DNA of 64,000 nucleotides, taken from positions 1 to 64,000 of the forward strand of contig JACRDG010000121.1 in the NCBI GenBank assembly GCA_016218715.1, in the 5' to 3' direction. The translations under genes were made by a program, and so were the position numbers. Below are positions 8,247-17,254 of this stretch, in pieces. Numbering within the stretch: the first letter of the stretch is position 1; every line of letters begins with the position of its first letter. Under the pieces are notes generated by a model. That model saw only the letters and a program-made list of their open reading frames with translations. It made no database searches and was not told where the DNA came from. This stretch comes from Desulfomonile tiedjei (GTDB lineage: Bacteria; Desulfobacterota; Desulfomonilia; Desulfomonilales; Desulfomonilaceae).

Positions 8247-11200
8247 CCCTGTCGAGACGCTCATGGGCATCCGAGGGCTTCGTGGGAGACCGGTGTGCCA
8301 GACGCTGCTCCATTTCCATCAGCGTTGCAGTCAGATCGTGGCGCTGTCCGGAGGCTTCGGCGAGCTTCGCACTGCGATGCCACCACTTCCTGGCGCGGGT
8401 CGCGTTTCCCTTGAGGAATTCGCAGACGCCTTTGAGCCGCGCCGCTTCAGGGAGTAAGGCCTCGTAGGTCTTCGCGTTGCTCAAGGCCTCGGTGCAGGCC
8501 CTGCGGGCCAGTCTCAACGATCCGGCCCGGTCCGCCTCACAAGCTTGCTCCGAGGCAGCGAGGGCCCACTCACATTGGGCGTTGCGAGACGGCACCCAGA
8601 TGAGCCTCAGATGGCCGTGGCGCGCGATGAGGTCGCGGCTCAAACTCATGGCCGCGGCGGCCTCGTCCAGGCGATCTTGGCGCAAGCGGCAGCGACCCAA
8701 TTCGGAGGTGCTCCAGATGAGGATCACGTGATCCTGAATCGCCTCTGCAATGTCGATGGCTTGCCTCAAAAGGGATGCCGCTTCTTCGAACCGACCCATG
8801 AGCCGTAACACAAATCCTTCGGTCGCCAGGCCCCAACATCTGACTTGAAGGTCTGCCCCGTTATCTCCCAATGCTATGATTTCCGCGCAATGCAGCAGTG
8901 CGTCCGCGAAGTTGCCCTGGTAGGCCATGGCAACCGCGGCCATGTACAACGAGCAACCGAGGCCGCGCAGGTCTCCTATTTCCCGATAGATTTGAGCCGA
9001 GCGACGCGCGTGGTTGATCGCGATGTCCCACTTTGCGACGCAGAGGTGGTGGAGAGCCAAACCCATGTGAGCGGCTCCCTGTGCCGCAGGGTGTTGGATT
9101 TCCTCCGCGACTCTCTTGGCCCGCTGATGATACCATCGGGCTACTCGGAAGAGCGATCCGATGTCCGCTATGGTTCCCAATGCCATCAGCCCTTTGGCTG
9201 CCCCGCTCGCGTACCCCGTACGTTCCGAGACATTCAATCCTTTCAGCGCGATCAAGAAGAAATGCTCGTAATCCTCGAAAGCATCAATCCAGCCAATGAC
9301 CTCGTACAGGCGGAATTCCTCTTCCACATCGGGGGCTACATACTTTCGCATCGGTGCGCAGAAGAGGCGCGGGAAGAACCGATGCGCGACCTGGGTAACG
9401 ATCTCTCGGGCAATCATGAGCCTCGTCTTCCAGACCCCTGTGGGGACCGGCCGGCCCAGGTAGCCGAGCGCCAGGTTGAGATACTCCAACGCTGCTGAAT
9501 GCTCGCCGCGGCGGAACAGGGCCTCACCGATCTTACGATGCAGTGATGCCCGCTCGAAGGGGTCCCACTGGTCGCCGAAAGCCTTCTGGTATGCTTCGAT
9601 GGCCTGCCGGTAACTTGCCAGGGCCTCGGTGTCCGCGGCCATTCTCCCTGCATGGTCTCCGGCCAGCCGCAAATAGTGTTGGGCCTTGTCCCAGATTTCG
9701 GCTCGCGCGTAATGGTCGGCGAGAAGGCTGTACATCTCTTCCAACCGATCTGCAAAGACCGTCTCCAGAGTTTGCGCCACCCGGGCGTGTATTCCCCGTC
9801 GCTTTTTCAGCAGGATGCTCTCATACATGGCCTGCTGAGCGATCGCGTGCTTGAACATGTACTCGAGGTCGGCATGTCCGGGCTTTTCTTGTATGAATTC
9901 CAGATGCTGAAGGTCCGCGAGGTGCTGATCCAGCTTGCGATCCGCGTCCTGGACCGATCGCAGCACCTGATAGAAGAAACTGCGTCCTATGACCGATGCG
10001 GTGCTGAGCACCTGTCTCAGGTCCCGGTCCAACCGGTCCACTCGGGCCATTATGACCCCCTGAATGGTATCGGGAATGCTCACCGCCGCCAGATCCGGGG
10101 ATTGCCACCGCCCGGTCGGCGCGTCGCCAGGCCGCTTGCCGTTGTCGATCAGCGAACGGACGATTTCCTCGAGGAAAAACGGATTGCCCTCCGCTTTGCT
10201 CAGGATAGTCTCCTTGATCTTTGGCGGGACTGTCTCTGTTCGCAGGAGGTCTTGCACCAGTTGAGCGCTCTGCTTCTGCGACAGCGGCGACAGCGTGACC
10301 TCGGTGTACCAGGACGGATAATCCTGCTGAGCGATCCTGCGCACGCGCTCGGCCGGCGTGCCCGGGTCAGGCCGGCTCACGCATAGGATCAAGATGGGCA
10401 GGCGCCCTGCCAGCGGCAGCAGGTGCTCCAGGAGCAGTGCAGAAGAGTCGTCGACCCATTGCAGGTCCTCGAAAACCAGCACAACCGGTCTCGCCTGGGC
10501 GCAGGCCTCGAAGAATCGGCGAGATGCCAGGAATATCTGGCGGCGCATAGCCTCTCCGTCCAGGAACCTGACCCGATCCGCAAAGGTCTCGGGTGGATCC
10601 AGGGATACCAGCCGCGCCAGGTAAGGCAACACAGCCTCAGCCTCGTCACCAAAGAAGGCTTTCACCTTTGCCGCAAGCCTGCGCCACGCCTCGGCTGCCT
10701 CGCAGGTTTCCGTGATCCCCGCGAACTGCCATAATATCTCCTGAAAGGGGCGATAACCGATCGCCTGACCAAAAGAGACGGTGTGGCCTTCCAACCACTG
10801 AAGGGACGCAAGGCCGCTGTCGTGCAAAGCACGGTCGCGCACTTCAGCGACAAGCCGAGACTTACCCAATCCAGCCTCGCCCACGATTCCCACTATGCCG
10901 CCCGTGCCATCGGTCAGTCGTTCCATGCGCTGGTACACTGCTGCAAATGCATCGTCCCTGCCGATGAGCGTTGCAGCAAATCTACTGCTGAAAGGGCTTT
11001 CCATCCGGTCGGCCGCCTCTCTGAAACCGAGGACACGATAGACCTGGACTGGTTCGGCCTTTCCCTTTACGCGTACCTTCGGCAATGCTTGAAAGCGGAA
11101 GTACTTTTCCGCGGAGCGGTACGTATCCGGACCGACGAGAATCTCCCCCCGTTCCGAACGGTCTTCAAGCCGTGAGGCCAGGTTGACCGCGTCGCCCATC

Positions 11201-11736
11201 ACCGAGTAATCCTGCCGATCGTCCGAGCCGACCGATCCCGCGATGACGGGCCCGGTATTGATCCCGAAGTGCATGCCCAGGTCGAGTCCCCGTTCCGCGT
11301 TGAACTCCGCCAGGACATCCATCATCTCCAGAGCCGAAGCGATGGCGCGTTCCGGATCGTTTTCGTGAGTTCTCGGCGCGCCGAAGACAGCCATGATCTC
11401 ATCGCCTATGAACTTGTCTACCGTCCCCTCGTACTTTGCAATGACAGGAACCAGTCTCCCAAAGCACGCGTTCATGAGGTCTCGGACGGTCTCGGGATCG
11501 AGGTTTTCCGAGAGGGAAGTGAAACCTGAGATATCGGCAAACATGACGGTCACGAGCCTGCGCTCGGCAGGGCGCAATTGGCCCTCTTCCTGGGGCGTCC
11601 CGGCAGCTGAGCTATCCAGAGCAGCCAGCTCCTGGCGGACCGCGGCAAGCGCAGCATCCGTTGCGTCGTCCCCGAGGACGGAGCGCTGAGCGTTGAGTGC
11701 GGCGACCGCCTCGTCAAGCTGTTCCCGGGTTCTCAT
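8221..11736 (-). CDS. Class III adenylate/guanylate cyclase fused to AAA ATPase and TPR region
   Basis: A 1171-residue soluble regulator. Residues about 58-237 are a class III nucleotidyl cyclase domain with both metal aspartates in FADISGFTSL (Asp68) and GDEIMAVFGAP (Asp112) and the later YSVMGDAVNLASRLE segment. Residues about 255-520 are an STAND-like AAA ATPase, with Walker A GEAGLGKS at 286-293 and a Walker B-like VVLVFEDLQWVDD at 418-430. The remaining 600 residues are helical, TPR-like repeats, expected to sense a partner or ligand. Such proteins make cAMP or cGMP under control of the ATPase/TPR part. It is transcribed alone, divergent from the Bax-inhibitor gene. Its last eight codons (DTESLSNE) come from the palindromic repeat, so the C-terminus may have been changed by repeat insertion. 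Confidence 0.92.
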   Translation of the reverse strand: MRTREQLDEAVAALNAQRSVLGDDATDAALAAVRQELAALDSSAAGTPQEEGQLRPAERRLVTVMFADISGFTSLSENLDPETVRDLMNACFGRLVPVIAKYEGTVDKFIGDEIMAVFGAPRTHENDPERAIASALEMMDVLAEFNAERGLDLGMHFGINTGPVIAGSVGSDDRQDYSVMGDAVNLASRLEDRSERGEILVGPDTYRSAEKYFRFQALPKVRVKGKAEPVQVYRVLGFREAADRMESPFSSRFAATLIGRDDAFAAVYQRMERLTDGTGGIVGIVGEAGLGKSRLVAEVRDRALHDSGLASLQWLEGHTVSFGQAIGYRPFQEILWQFAGITETCEAAEAWRRLAAKVKAFFGDEAEAVLPYLARLVSLDPPETFADRVRFLDGEAMRRQIFLASRRFFEACAQARPVVLVFEDLQWVDDSSALLLEHLLPLAGRLPILILCVSRPDPGTPAERVRRIAQQDYPSWYTEVTLSPLSQKQSAQLVQDLLRTETVPPKIKETILSKAEGNPFFLEEIVRSLIDNGKRPGDAPTGRWQSPDLAAVSIPDTIQGVIMARVDRLDRDLRQVLSTASVIGRSFFYQVLRSVQDADRKLDQHLADLQHLEFIQEKPGHADLEYMFKHAIAQQAMYESILLKKRRGIHARVAQTLETVFADRLEEMYSLLADHYARAEIWDKAQHYLRLAGDHAGRMAADTEALASYRQAIEAYQKAFGDQWDPFERASLHRKIGEALFRRGEHSAALEYLNLALGYLGRPVPTGVWKTRLMIAREIVTQVAHRFFPRLFCAPMRKYVAPDVEEEFRLYEVIGWIDAFEDYEHFFLIALKGLNVSERTGYASGAAKGLMALGTIADIGSLFRVARWYHQRAKRVAEEIQHPAAQGAAHMGLALHHLCVAKWDIAINHARRSAQIYREIGDLRGLGCSLYMAAVAMAYQGNFADALLHCAEIIALGDNGADLQVRCWGLATEGFVLRLMGRFEEAASLLRQAIDIAEAIQDHVILIWSTSELGRCRLRQDRLDEAAAAMSLSRDLIARHGHLRLIWVPSRNAQCEWALAASEQACEADRAGSLRLARRACTEALSNAKTYEALLPEAARLKGVCEFLKGNATRARKWWHRSAKLAEASGQRHDLTATLMEMEQRLAHRSPTKPSDAHERLDRDTESLSNE

Positions 11737-12048
11737 GTCGTGTGCTCGTAGGCGCAGGTTTCTTCTGTCGCTCGTGAACCGTGCGGAGATCGCGATGGAG
11801 TGGTCATATCCCTCTCTGCTTCTCAGGACGCCACCCGCCGCGGGACCATTTTAACACTCTGGTATCATTGATCATCCATTCCTCACGCAGTCCTTTGCCA
11901 TAATGTATGCATGGACCAAGGGGTTTCCAAGCGCCTGCCCTGTGCCAATTCCGATGACCTTTTCCCTTCTGGTACTTGCCATCGACCAATGACCGTTGAC
12001 TGCGGAATTAACCGGTTTATACTACGGCTAGAATAACGGCAGGAGGTC
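11737..12048. other. Divergent promoter region
   Basis: This 312-base gap lies between the cyclase and Bax-inhibitor genes, which diverge. I see no gene. It contains a good rightward sigma-70 promoter at 11996-12023; the leftward promoter was not located. Confidence 0.5.
11996..12023 (+). promoter_or_regulatory. Sigma-70 promoter of the Bax-inhibitor-1 gene
   Basis: TTGACT at 11996 and TATACT at 12018 are spaced by 16 bases, and the AGGAGG site of the gene follows 18 bases later. Boxes, spacing and position all fit. Confidence 0.6.
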
Positions 12049-12804
12049 ATGATGATGAGGACAGCCAATCCTGCGCTGAGCGAGAGAGCGTTTGAAGGCG
12101 TAGGTCGTTATGTGGACGCGGAAAGCGCCATGACCGTGCAGGGAGCAGTGAACAAGACAGGCCTTCTGCTCCTTTGCGTCGTGGCTGGTGCAGGTTGGAC
12201 CTGGCACCTCTTTTTCCAGGGTGCGGCAGATCCCGCAATAGTGGCCCCGTGGATGATCGGCGGTCTCGTGGGGGGATTCATCCTGGCACTGGTGACGATT
12301 TTCAAGCAACAGTGGGCCCCGGTCACGGCTCCGCTGTACTCGCTCCTGGAAGGGCTGGCAATCGGCGGGATGTCCGCGATAGCGGAATCCCAGTATTCCG
12401 GCATTGCGGTTCAGGCAGTAGGCCTGACCTTCGGCACGTTGCTCGCTCTTCTCGTGGCCTATTCCTCCGGCCTCATAAAGGTCACCGAGAACTTCAAGCT
12501 GGGAGTGGTTGCGGCGACCGGAGGCATCGCGATCGTGTATTTGGTGTCACTGGTTCTCAGTCTTTTCGGCGTTCAAGTGCCGTTCATATTTAGCAATGGG
12601 CTCATTGGGATCGGATTCAGCGTGGTCGTGGTGATTATTGCGGCTCTCAATCTGGTGCTCGACTTCGACTTCATCGAAACCGGTGCACGCAGCGGTCTGC
12701 CCAAGTACATGGAGTGGTATGCAGCCTTTGGCCTCATGGTCACCTTGATCTGGCTCTACATTGAGATTCTTCGCCTTCTCATTAAACTGAGGAGCCGAGA
12801 CTAA
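12049..12804 (+). CDS. Bax inhibitor-1/YccA-like membrane protein
   Basis: A 251-residue protein with seven hydrophobic helices. The N-terminus NPALSERAFE is soluble, the helices begin near residue 35, and the segments APLYSLLEGLAIGGMSA and LDFDFIETGARSGLPKYMEWYAAFGLMVTL are hallmark sequences of the Bax inhibitor-1 superfamily subgroup with the DFDFIE-G motif (YetJ/YccA relatives). Characterised members are pH-sensitive calcium leak channels in the membrane; acidic residues of that motif are in place here. The gene starts with three consecutive ATG codons after AGGAGG at 12041-12046; the second or third (12052 or 12055) has better spacing than the first. It appears monocistronic, with a well-formed promoter upstream. 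Confidence 0.92.
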   Translation: MMMRTANPALSERAFEGVGRYVDAESAMTVQGAVNKTGLLLLCVVAGAGWTWHLFFQGAADPAIVAPWMIGGLVGGFILALVTIFKQQWAPVTAPLYSLLEGLAIGGMSAIAESQYSGIAVQAVGLTFGTLLALLVAYSSGLIKVTENFKLGVVAATGGIAIVYLVSLVLSLFGVQVPFIFSNGLIGIGFSVVVVIIAALNLVLDFDFIETGARSGLPKYMEWYAAFGLMVTLIWLYIEILRLLIKLRSRD

Positions 12805-12913
12805 ATTCGAGAGCAGTTGCTGCTGCGCATAATGACCGATCGGAGGGCCGACGGGTTGGCGCACCAGTCGGATGATTTGGCAACTGCCCGGTTTCACGGG
12901 AAAGGGAGGATCG

Positions 12914-13249
12914 ATGAGAATAGCGATTATTGTTGCCGTGTTCCTGGTGTCCGCGGGACTGTCCGGGTTGGCCGTTGCACAGACCGTTGAGATGGCGGCT
13001 CAATGCGACAAGGCCGAGAAACAATTGGCCGAACTGATCAAGAAGCCGGACTCGACGGACGCTCGGAAGATCAAAGAGGCCCTGGGGCTGGATATCCTCG
13101 ACTCATGCAGCAGCCCCAAGGGGGACATCATTTGCTACCAGTGTGTGGACAAGGATCAGAAGCTTCGCACGCTCCAATTGTTGCAGAACCGCGAGACGAA
13201 GCGATTCGAGCTGTTGGGATTTGGCTGTCGCTGCAGGGATGAGAAGTAG
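12914..13249 (+). CDS. Small secreted cysteine-containing protein, unknown
   Basis: A 111-residue protein. ATG 12914 follows AAAGGGAGGA closely; the frame stays open further up (12872) but the ribosome site decides the start. Residues 1-23 are a clear Sec signal peptide (MRIAIIVAVFLVSAGLSGLAVAQ) and the mature part has a helical region followed by seven cysteines, among them C-x7-C-x2-C in SCSSPKGDIICYQC and the terminal GFGCRC. I recognise no family. The cysteines probably form disulfides in the periplasm. It follows the Bax-inhibitor gene in the same direction after 109 bases and may be co-transcribed. Confidence 0.7.
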   Translation: MRIAIIVAVFLVSAGLSGLAVAQTVEMAAQCDKAEKQLAELIKKPDSTDARKIKEALGLDILDSCSSPKGDIICYQCVDKDQKLRTLQLLQNRETKRFELLGFGCRCRDEK

Positions 13250-13350
13250 CGCGAGCAAGCCCGAGTGTGGCTTTGCCTATCTGGTGGCGTGCAGATACCC
13301 CCGGGTCGTTCCTGCCTCAGTCTGCCCGGTTTCTACTATCCGAGAACTCT

Positions 13351-14067
13351 CTACAACCTTATGCGGGGATTCTCCGGGGCGAGGATTTCATAGCGGGTCG
13401 TTCCGCCGCAGAATCGTTCGATCAGCTCGATGACTTCCCTGCATGCCTCTTCCACCTCGGCGACGGGGACCGGCGGCATCCCATCGACGTTGACCTCCAC
13501 GGCAGTAGTCGTCGGTTGGATCAGCGTGTGCCGCGCCTGCCGCCAGGTCCATCGACGCGTCATCACGGTCTTTCCTTCGACGAAGATGATTTCTCCCGGC
13601 ATGGGGTGTTCTGTCTGGTCCGAGTCCATTGGCGTAAATTCCTCATCTCCGTTTGCAGGCCGCAGCTCCATATCGCCCGCGATGACATCGATGGCATGTC
13701 CGCCCGCGGGAACGAGGTGCCGCAAGGAGACCACGTTTCCTATGGCGGCCAGCGTGCTGATGGGAGGAAGAGACTCGTCTTTCAGGATACGCCTCGTCAT
13801 GGCTTCCATGGAAGGGCGAAACTTGCTCGGTTTCGCGCCGAAGGCACGATACGCTTCTCTCCACGAGACGATTCTCGGATCTTGAGCAAGGGTGTCCAGG
13901 TTGAGCCGCTCGCGCAGCGATTCTTCCGCATCACGTAACAAGGAGACCAGCGCGTCCGGTGCTTCGCCGTTCGTCAGCCCGTGAGCCACCACAACTCCCC
14001 GGACATAGCCGGGAAACTGAATGAAAACCTGTTCCGATACCAGACAGTATTTTTCGTCAGGATGCAC
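13351..14067 (-). CDS. B3/B4 tRNA-binding domain protein
   Basis: A 238-residue protein related to the B3/B4 editing domain of phenylalanyl-tRNA synthetase beta subunits, occurring as a free-standing protein. Support: the opening FIQFPGYVRGVVVAHGL, the central WREAYRAFGAKPSKFRPSMEAMTRR and the stretch SLRHLVPAGGHAIDVIAGDMEL, which are typical of B3/4-domain proteins. Some relatives clear mischarged aminoacyl-tRNA; that role here is inference. The frame is open to 14139, but a GTG at 14067 preceded by GGAGG at five bases gives a protein of normal family length, so I prefer it. It is convergent with the small secreted protein gene. Confidence 0.82.
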   Translation of the reverse strand: MHPDEKYCLVSEQVFIQFPGYVRGVVVAHGLTNGEAPDALVSLLRDAEESLRERLNLDTLAQDPRIVSWREAYRAFGAKPSKFRPSMEAMTRRILKDESLPPISTLAAIGNVVSLRHLVPAGGHAIDVIAGDMELRPANGDEEFTPMDSDQTEHPMPGEIIFVEGKTVMTRRWTWRQARHTLIQPTTTAVEVNVDGMPPVPVAEVEEACREVIELIERFCGGTTRYEILAPENPRIRL

Positions 14068-14680
14068 GTTGCCTCCGAGCAGGGAGAATGGAATGCCGAT
14101 GACCCGAAGAACTCTGCCACAGCCGGTCCTCCTTGACAAGGGTGACGCTGCGGCGAGCGAACTGGGTCAGTCCAGTGGGGGGGCTGGGCATGTGCGTCGC
14201 GAAATGTCTGGGTCAAGCAAAGAACAGCCCTGAAGGGGCTGCCCTTGAATAGTCGTGGGTTTCAACCCACGGTTGTAAGACCAAGCAAAACGAGTCAGGA
14301 CCCTGAAGGGGTCCACCAATTCCAGGAATGGACGACCCTTTCAGGGTCGGTAGGACGCCGGGGTTGGCGGCCGTGTTCCGTAGGTTGAAACCTACGGCTA
14401 TTCAAAGTGCGCCCCGCTGGGGCGCTGCCAGAAGTGGCATTTCCCCCACGTAAGCGAATGCTTCCGACCGGTTTGCCCAACGCAGGCCTGCCTGGCAGCC
14501 AATCCACGACCCGAGGTTGACCGCATGGACGGGTATAGAGTAACCTTTTAGCATGTAGACCGTCTCTTGCCGTTGCAAAAACGCAAGAAGAGGCTTCCAG
14601 GGCAGCGTTAGAGTCTCTGAAGTGCGTGCCGCGGGATCGGTTGCCGTGCAGGTTGCCTCCTCGCGAAAGGAGTTCCACGA
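14068..14680. repeat. Intergenic region with tandem hairpin repeats
   Basis: No gene is seen. From 14227 to 14429 there is a run of short inverted repeats: GTGGGTTTCAACCCAC at 14255, GACCCTGAAGGGGTC near 14299, GACCCTTTCAGGGTC at 14334, CGTAGGTTGAAACCTACG at 14379 and a GCGCCCC/GGGGCGC hairpin near 14408. Alternate units share the GAAGGGG and GGTTTCAACC cores, so this looks like a small cluster of REP-like elements upstream of the leader-like gene at 14681. Confidence 0.6.
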
Positions 14681-15541
14681 ATGGGGGATTCGTCGGACCA
14701 GGACCGAAAGACCTTCCCGGACAGCAGCCGAGACAAGGCTGAGGTCGAGCCGACCATCGTGGGCGGTCGGCCATTGACAAGGTGCCAGTTGCTCAAGGGG
14801 ATTCCGCGTGGCATCGAGGTGCTGATCAAGAAGGCGTCCATCGATCCGGAGTTCCGGGCGATCCTGTTGGAAAAACGAGCAGAAGCCGCGACTGAGATCG
14901 ACCTGGATCTTTCTGCCACCGAGACTACCATGCTCAACACTCTTCCCGCGGAGCAGATCGAAAAGATCATCGGGAGTACCACCGTGCCCATCGAGCATCG
15001 CCGGGTCTTTCTGGGAAGAGCCGCGGCCGCGATGCTGTCGGTGCTCGCGGGAGTCGGGTTGTCGAGATGCACAGTAAATACCGGGATCACGCCAGACATG
15101 AAGCCCATTGGGCCGGGGGAAGGCCCGCCGTTTCGGGTCAGCGGCACCAAAGTCCCGCAGGGCAGCGAACAATTGGCGGTTACCCCAATCGAGAAGAGCC
15201 CTGATGCGGTCGATGTGTCGGTGGGGTTCGACGGTCCCTTCGATTCGGGGGAAATAAGCATATCGTTCCGGTACAATAACGGGCAGCGAGCACTAGATAT
15301 AACCTGTGAGTCAACGATGCTTCTCGTTGGGAAAGGCAGACGCGACGTTACATTTCATGCGATCGGGCCATCGGGCGAGACGCGATGGATTCAGGCAGAA
15401 CTTGCCAACAGGGGCGAAAAACGTGAGCCCGCCGCCGATCCGGGACCGCTGAACCGCAACGAATACCAGGCTGGCGAATTCGTGGTTGAGGATCGTCTTA
15501 TTACGCACATCATCGAGGTCCGCAAGACATGGAAAGCCTAG
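14681..15541 (+). CDS. Leader-like module protein with Tat/TM segment, paralogue 1
   Basis: A 286-residue protein, closely similar over its first 125 residues to the product of 16250. Order: a polar start with EPTIVGGRP; a helical module, residues about 41-108, with IPRGIEVLIKKASIDPEFR and LLEKRAEAATEIDLDLS; then HRRVFLGRAAAAMLSVLAG, a twin-arginine-like hydrophobic segment ending near Cys130; then TGITPD; then a beta-rich domain (about 170-285). The DPEFR-LLekR pattern resembles nitrile-hydratase-like leader peptides that guide RiPP modification enzymes (established knowledge of that family; similarity judged by eye). GGAGAAA-like ribosome site is weak: CGAAAGGAG lies at 14665-14673. Function unknown; I infer a precursor-like or membrane-anchored substrate of the radical SAM enzyme at 17245. 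Confidence 0.72.
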   Translation: MGDSSDQDRKTFPDSSRDKAEVEPTIVGGRPLTRCQLLKGIPRGIEVLIKKASIDPEFRAILLEKRAEAATEIDLDLSATETTMLNTLPAEQIEKIIGSTTVPIEHRRVFLGRAAAAMLSVLAGVGLSRCTVNTGITPDMKPIGPGEGPPFRVSGTKVPQGSEQLAVTPIEKSPDAVDVSVGFDGPFDSGEISISFRYNNGQRALDITCESTMLLVGKGRRDVTFHAIGPSGETRWIQAELANRGEKREPAADPGPLNRNEYQAGEFVVEDRLITHIIEVRKTWKA

Positions 15542-16249
15542 GAAGCGGGCAAATGTCAGCCGACCGCACATGGATAAGCCTAAATCGGTATCGGAGCCTC
15601 ACCGGCTGTTGTGGTGGGACAGGCATCCTGCCTGTCATTTCTTAATGGCGAGGCAAGCCTGCGTAGGGTGTGGTGAGCGAAGCGAACCGCACCATTCGAG
15701 GTATGCGCGGCAGCCAGCCCAGCCACAACAACCGGCGAGCGGTGCGGTTCGCACGCCTTTGCCGTGCTCACCGGCACCCTACGCGTGCGGCCCAGCTTGC
15801 TGGCAAGTTAGGCCTCTCCCTTGGGGTCCCTGCTCTTGGCTGTTCAGTGGGGACGGCATCTTGCCGGTCACTCTTCTGGAGACAGTCCTCCCAGAGGGGC
15901 TCAGCCGATGGCCGATTCCCGGCCGTTCGCATGGGTGGAACTGCTGGTTTGTCCAGCAGTGTCTAGCCGGAAACACTGCTGTACAAGCCAGCAGTGCCAC
16001 CCTGACCCGCGAGCCTGCGAACGGGACGACAATAACGGCGAGGCATGCCAATCGCAGGCGGTTATACTTCATCACTGCGGCCTCACCGGCTGTATTGGTG
16101 GGACAGGCATCTTGCCTGTCATTCTTTGATGGACCGGCAAGATGCCGGCCCCACTGAACAGCCATTAAAGCCGCGGTGATAAATAGGGCCCTCGCGTTAC
16201 AGGAATACGGGGATGTATTTGTTAACAAAATTACTAAGGAGAGCCACGA
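15542..16249. repeat. Repeat-filled gap between the two leader-like genes
   Basis: No real gene is seen. The 708 bases are a patchwork: a GACAGGCATCCTGCCTGTC hairpin at 15617-15635; an inverted pair around 15670 and 15745 built on GAAGCGAACCGCACC and GGTGCGGTTCGCACGCC; a TTGGCTGTTCAGTGGGG plus GGCATCTTGCC unit at 15836-15868; a CAGCAGTG inverted unit near 15953-15995; and a full composite at 16098-16163 with GACAGGCATCTTGCCTGTC then GACCGGCAAGATGCCGGCC. The same modules recur at 28739, 36158 and 40651. The gap may reflect tandem duplication of the flanking paralogues followed by repeat insertion. Confidence 0.65.
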
Positions 16250-17254
16250 ATGGGCGATTCGTCAGACCGAGACCGAAACGGCGTCTCTGACAGCAGGCGC
16301 GAGACCGGGAAGGCCGAGCCGACCATCGTCGGCGGAAGGCCGCCCGGCCGCGGCAGTGGGGTGCGAAAGATTCCTCGCGGGATCGACGTGCTCATCAAGA
16401 AAGCGTCCATCGATCCGGAGTTCCGCGCGATCCTCCTGGAAAAGCGCGCAGATGCCGCGGCCGAGATAGATCTCGATCTGTCTCCGGCCGAGGCTGCCAC
16501 GCTCAACGCGGTCCCACGGTCCCAGATCGAGAAGATCATAGAAACGGCCACCGTTCCGGACGAGCAACGCCGCATCTTCCTCGGCAAAGCCGCAGCCGCG
16601 ATGCTCGCAGTGCTCTGTATGCCGGTGTTGGCAATTGCGTGGGAATTTCAAATGACGGGGCATCGAGAAGATCGGTTGCGCTATTTTGGCCGAGCGCGGC
16701 GGCGGATCGTGGCCCAACGGCTGGGTGTTCACATTCTCAGCGAAGGACCAAACGGACTCGTTTTGTCGGTTCACTATTCCTGTCCGTTTGACCAGGGGGA
16801 AATCGCGATCATGTTCCGAGATCGCGATGACTCAGCCTGTCCATTCGTACGGTGCGCTCCCGTGAGAGCAGTTGTCTCAAAAGGGGAAGGAGAGGTCCAC
16901 TTCCAGGTGCGTCGTAACGGCGGAACAACGGAATGGCTGGTCATTCGCCTCGGCCGAACGGGCGACGACGATCCGGGAGAAAAGACTTCAGCTTTGTTGG
17001 GCACCCGTGCCAAGTATTCCGTTTCACCATTCAATAAGATTTCCGATTCTGCAAAGTATCCACCGCTTCTGTGCCCTCCGCCTGGCTTACCGGAGAGTGA
17101 GTACATCGACCGTCGGCAACTGCCTCTCTGGCCTCCGGCCAAGTACCGACCCGGTGAGTTCCTTGATGGAGACCGTGCGATTTACCGGGTCGAGCAATTC
17201 CGTAGGATCTGGCCGTCAGATTCTCAGCCTTTGCTAACTGACGAATGGGAATGA
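16250..17254 (+). CDS. Leader-like module protein with TM segment, paralogue 2
   Basis: A 334-residue protein with the same architecture as the product of 14681: MGDSSD start, EPTIVGGRPPGRG, the helical module IPRGIDVLIKKASIDPEFR with LLEKRADAAAEIDLDLS, then QRRIFLGKAAAAMLAVL and a hydrophobic stretch, then a divergent beta-rich C-terminal part with SVHYSCPFDQGEIAIMF (compare GFDGPFDSGEISISF in paralogue 1) and a shared YRPGEF / YQAGEF segment near the end. AAGGAGAG lies about eight bases ahead of ATG 16250. The gene overlaps the radical SAM gene by ten bases, so both proteins are made from one message. The near-identity of the N-terminal module against the loose similarity of the rest suggests the module is what a shared partner recognises. 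Confidence 0.75.
   Translation: MGDSSDRDRNGVSDSRRETGKAEPTIVGGRPPGRGSGVRKIPRGIDVLIKKASIDPEFRAILLEKRADAAAEIDLDLSPAEAATLNAVPRSQIEKIIETATVPDEQRRIFLGKAAAAMLAVLCMPVLAIAWEFQMTGHREDRLRYFGRARRRIVAQRLGVHILSEGPNGLVLSVHYSCPFDQGEIAIMFRDRDDSACPFVRCAPVRAVVSKGEGEVHFQVRRNGGTTEWLVIRLGRTGDDDPGEKTSALLGTRAKYSVSPFNKISDSAKYPPLLCPPPGLPESEYIDRRQLPLWPPAKYRPGEFLDGDRAIYRVEQFRRIWPSDSQPLLTDEWE

Noticed and set aside
15486-16157. Possible 223-residue protein between the leader-like genes
   Set aside because: It runs through several hairpin repeats that also occur between other genes, so it is not coding.
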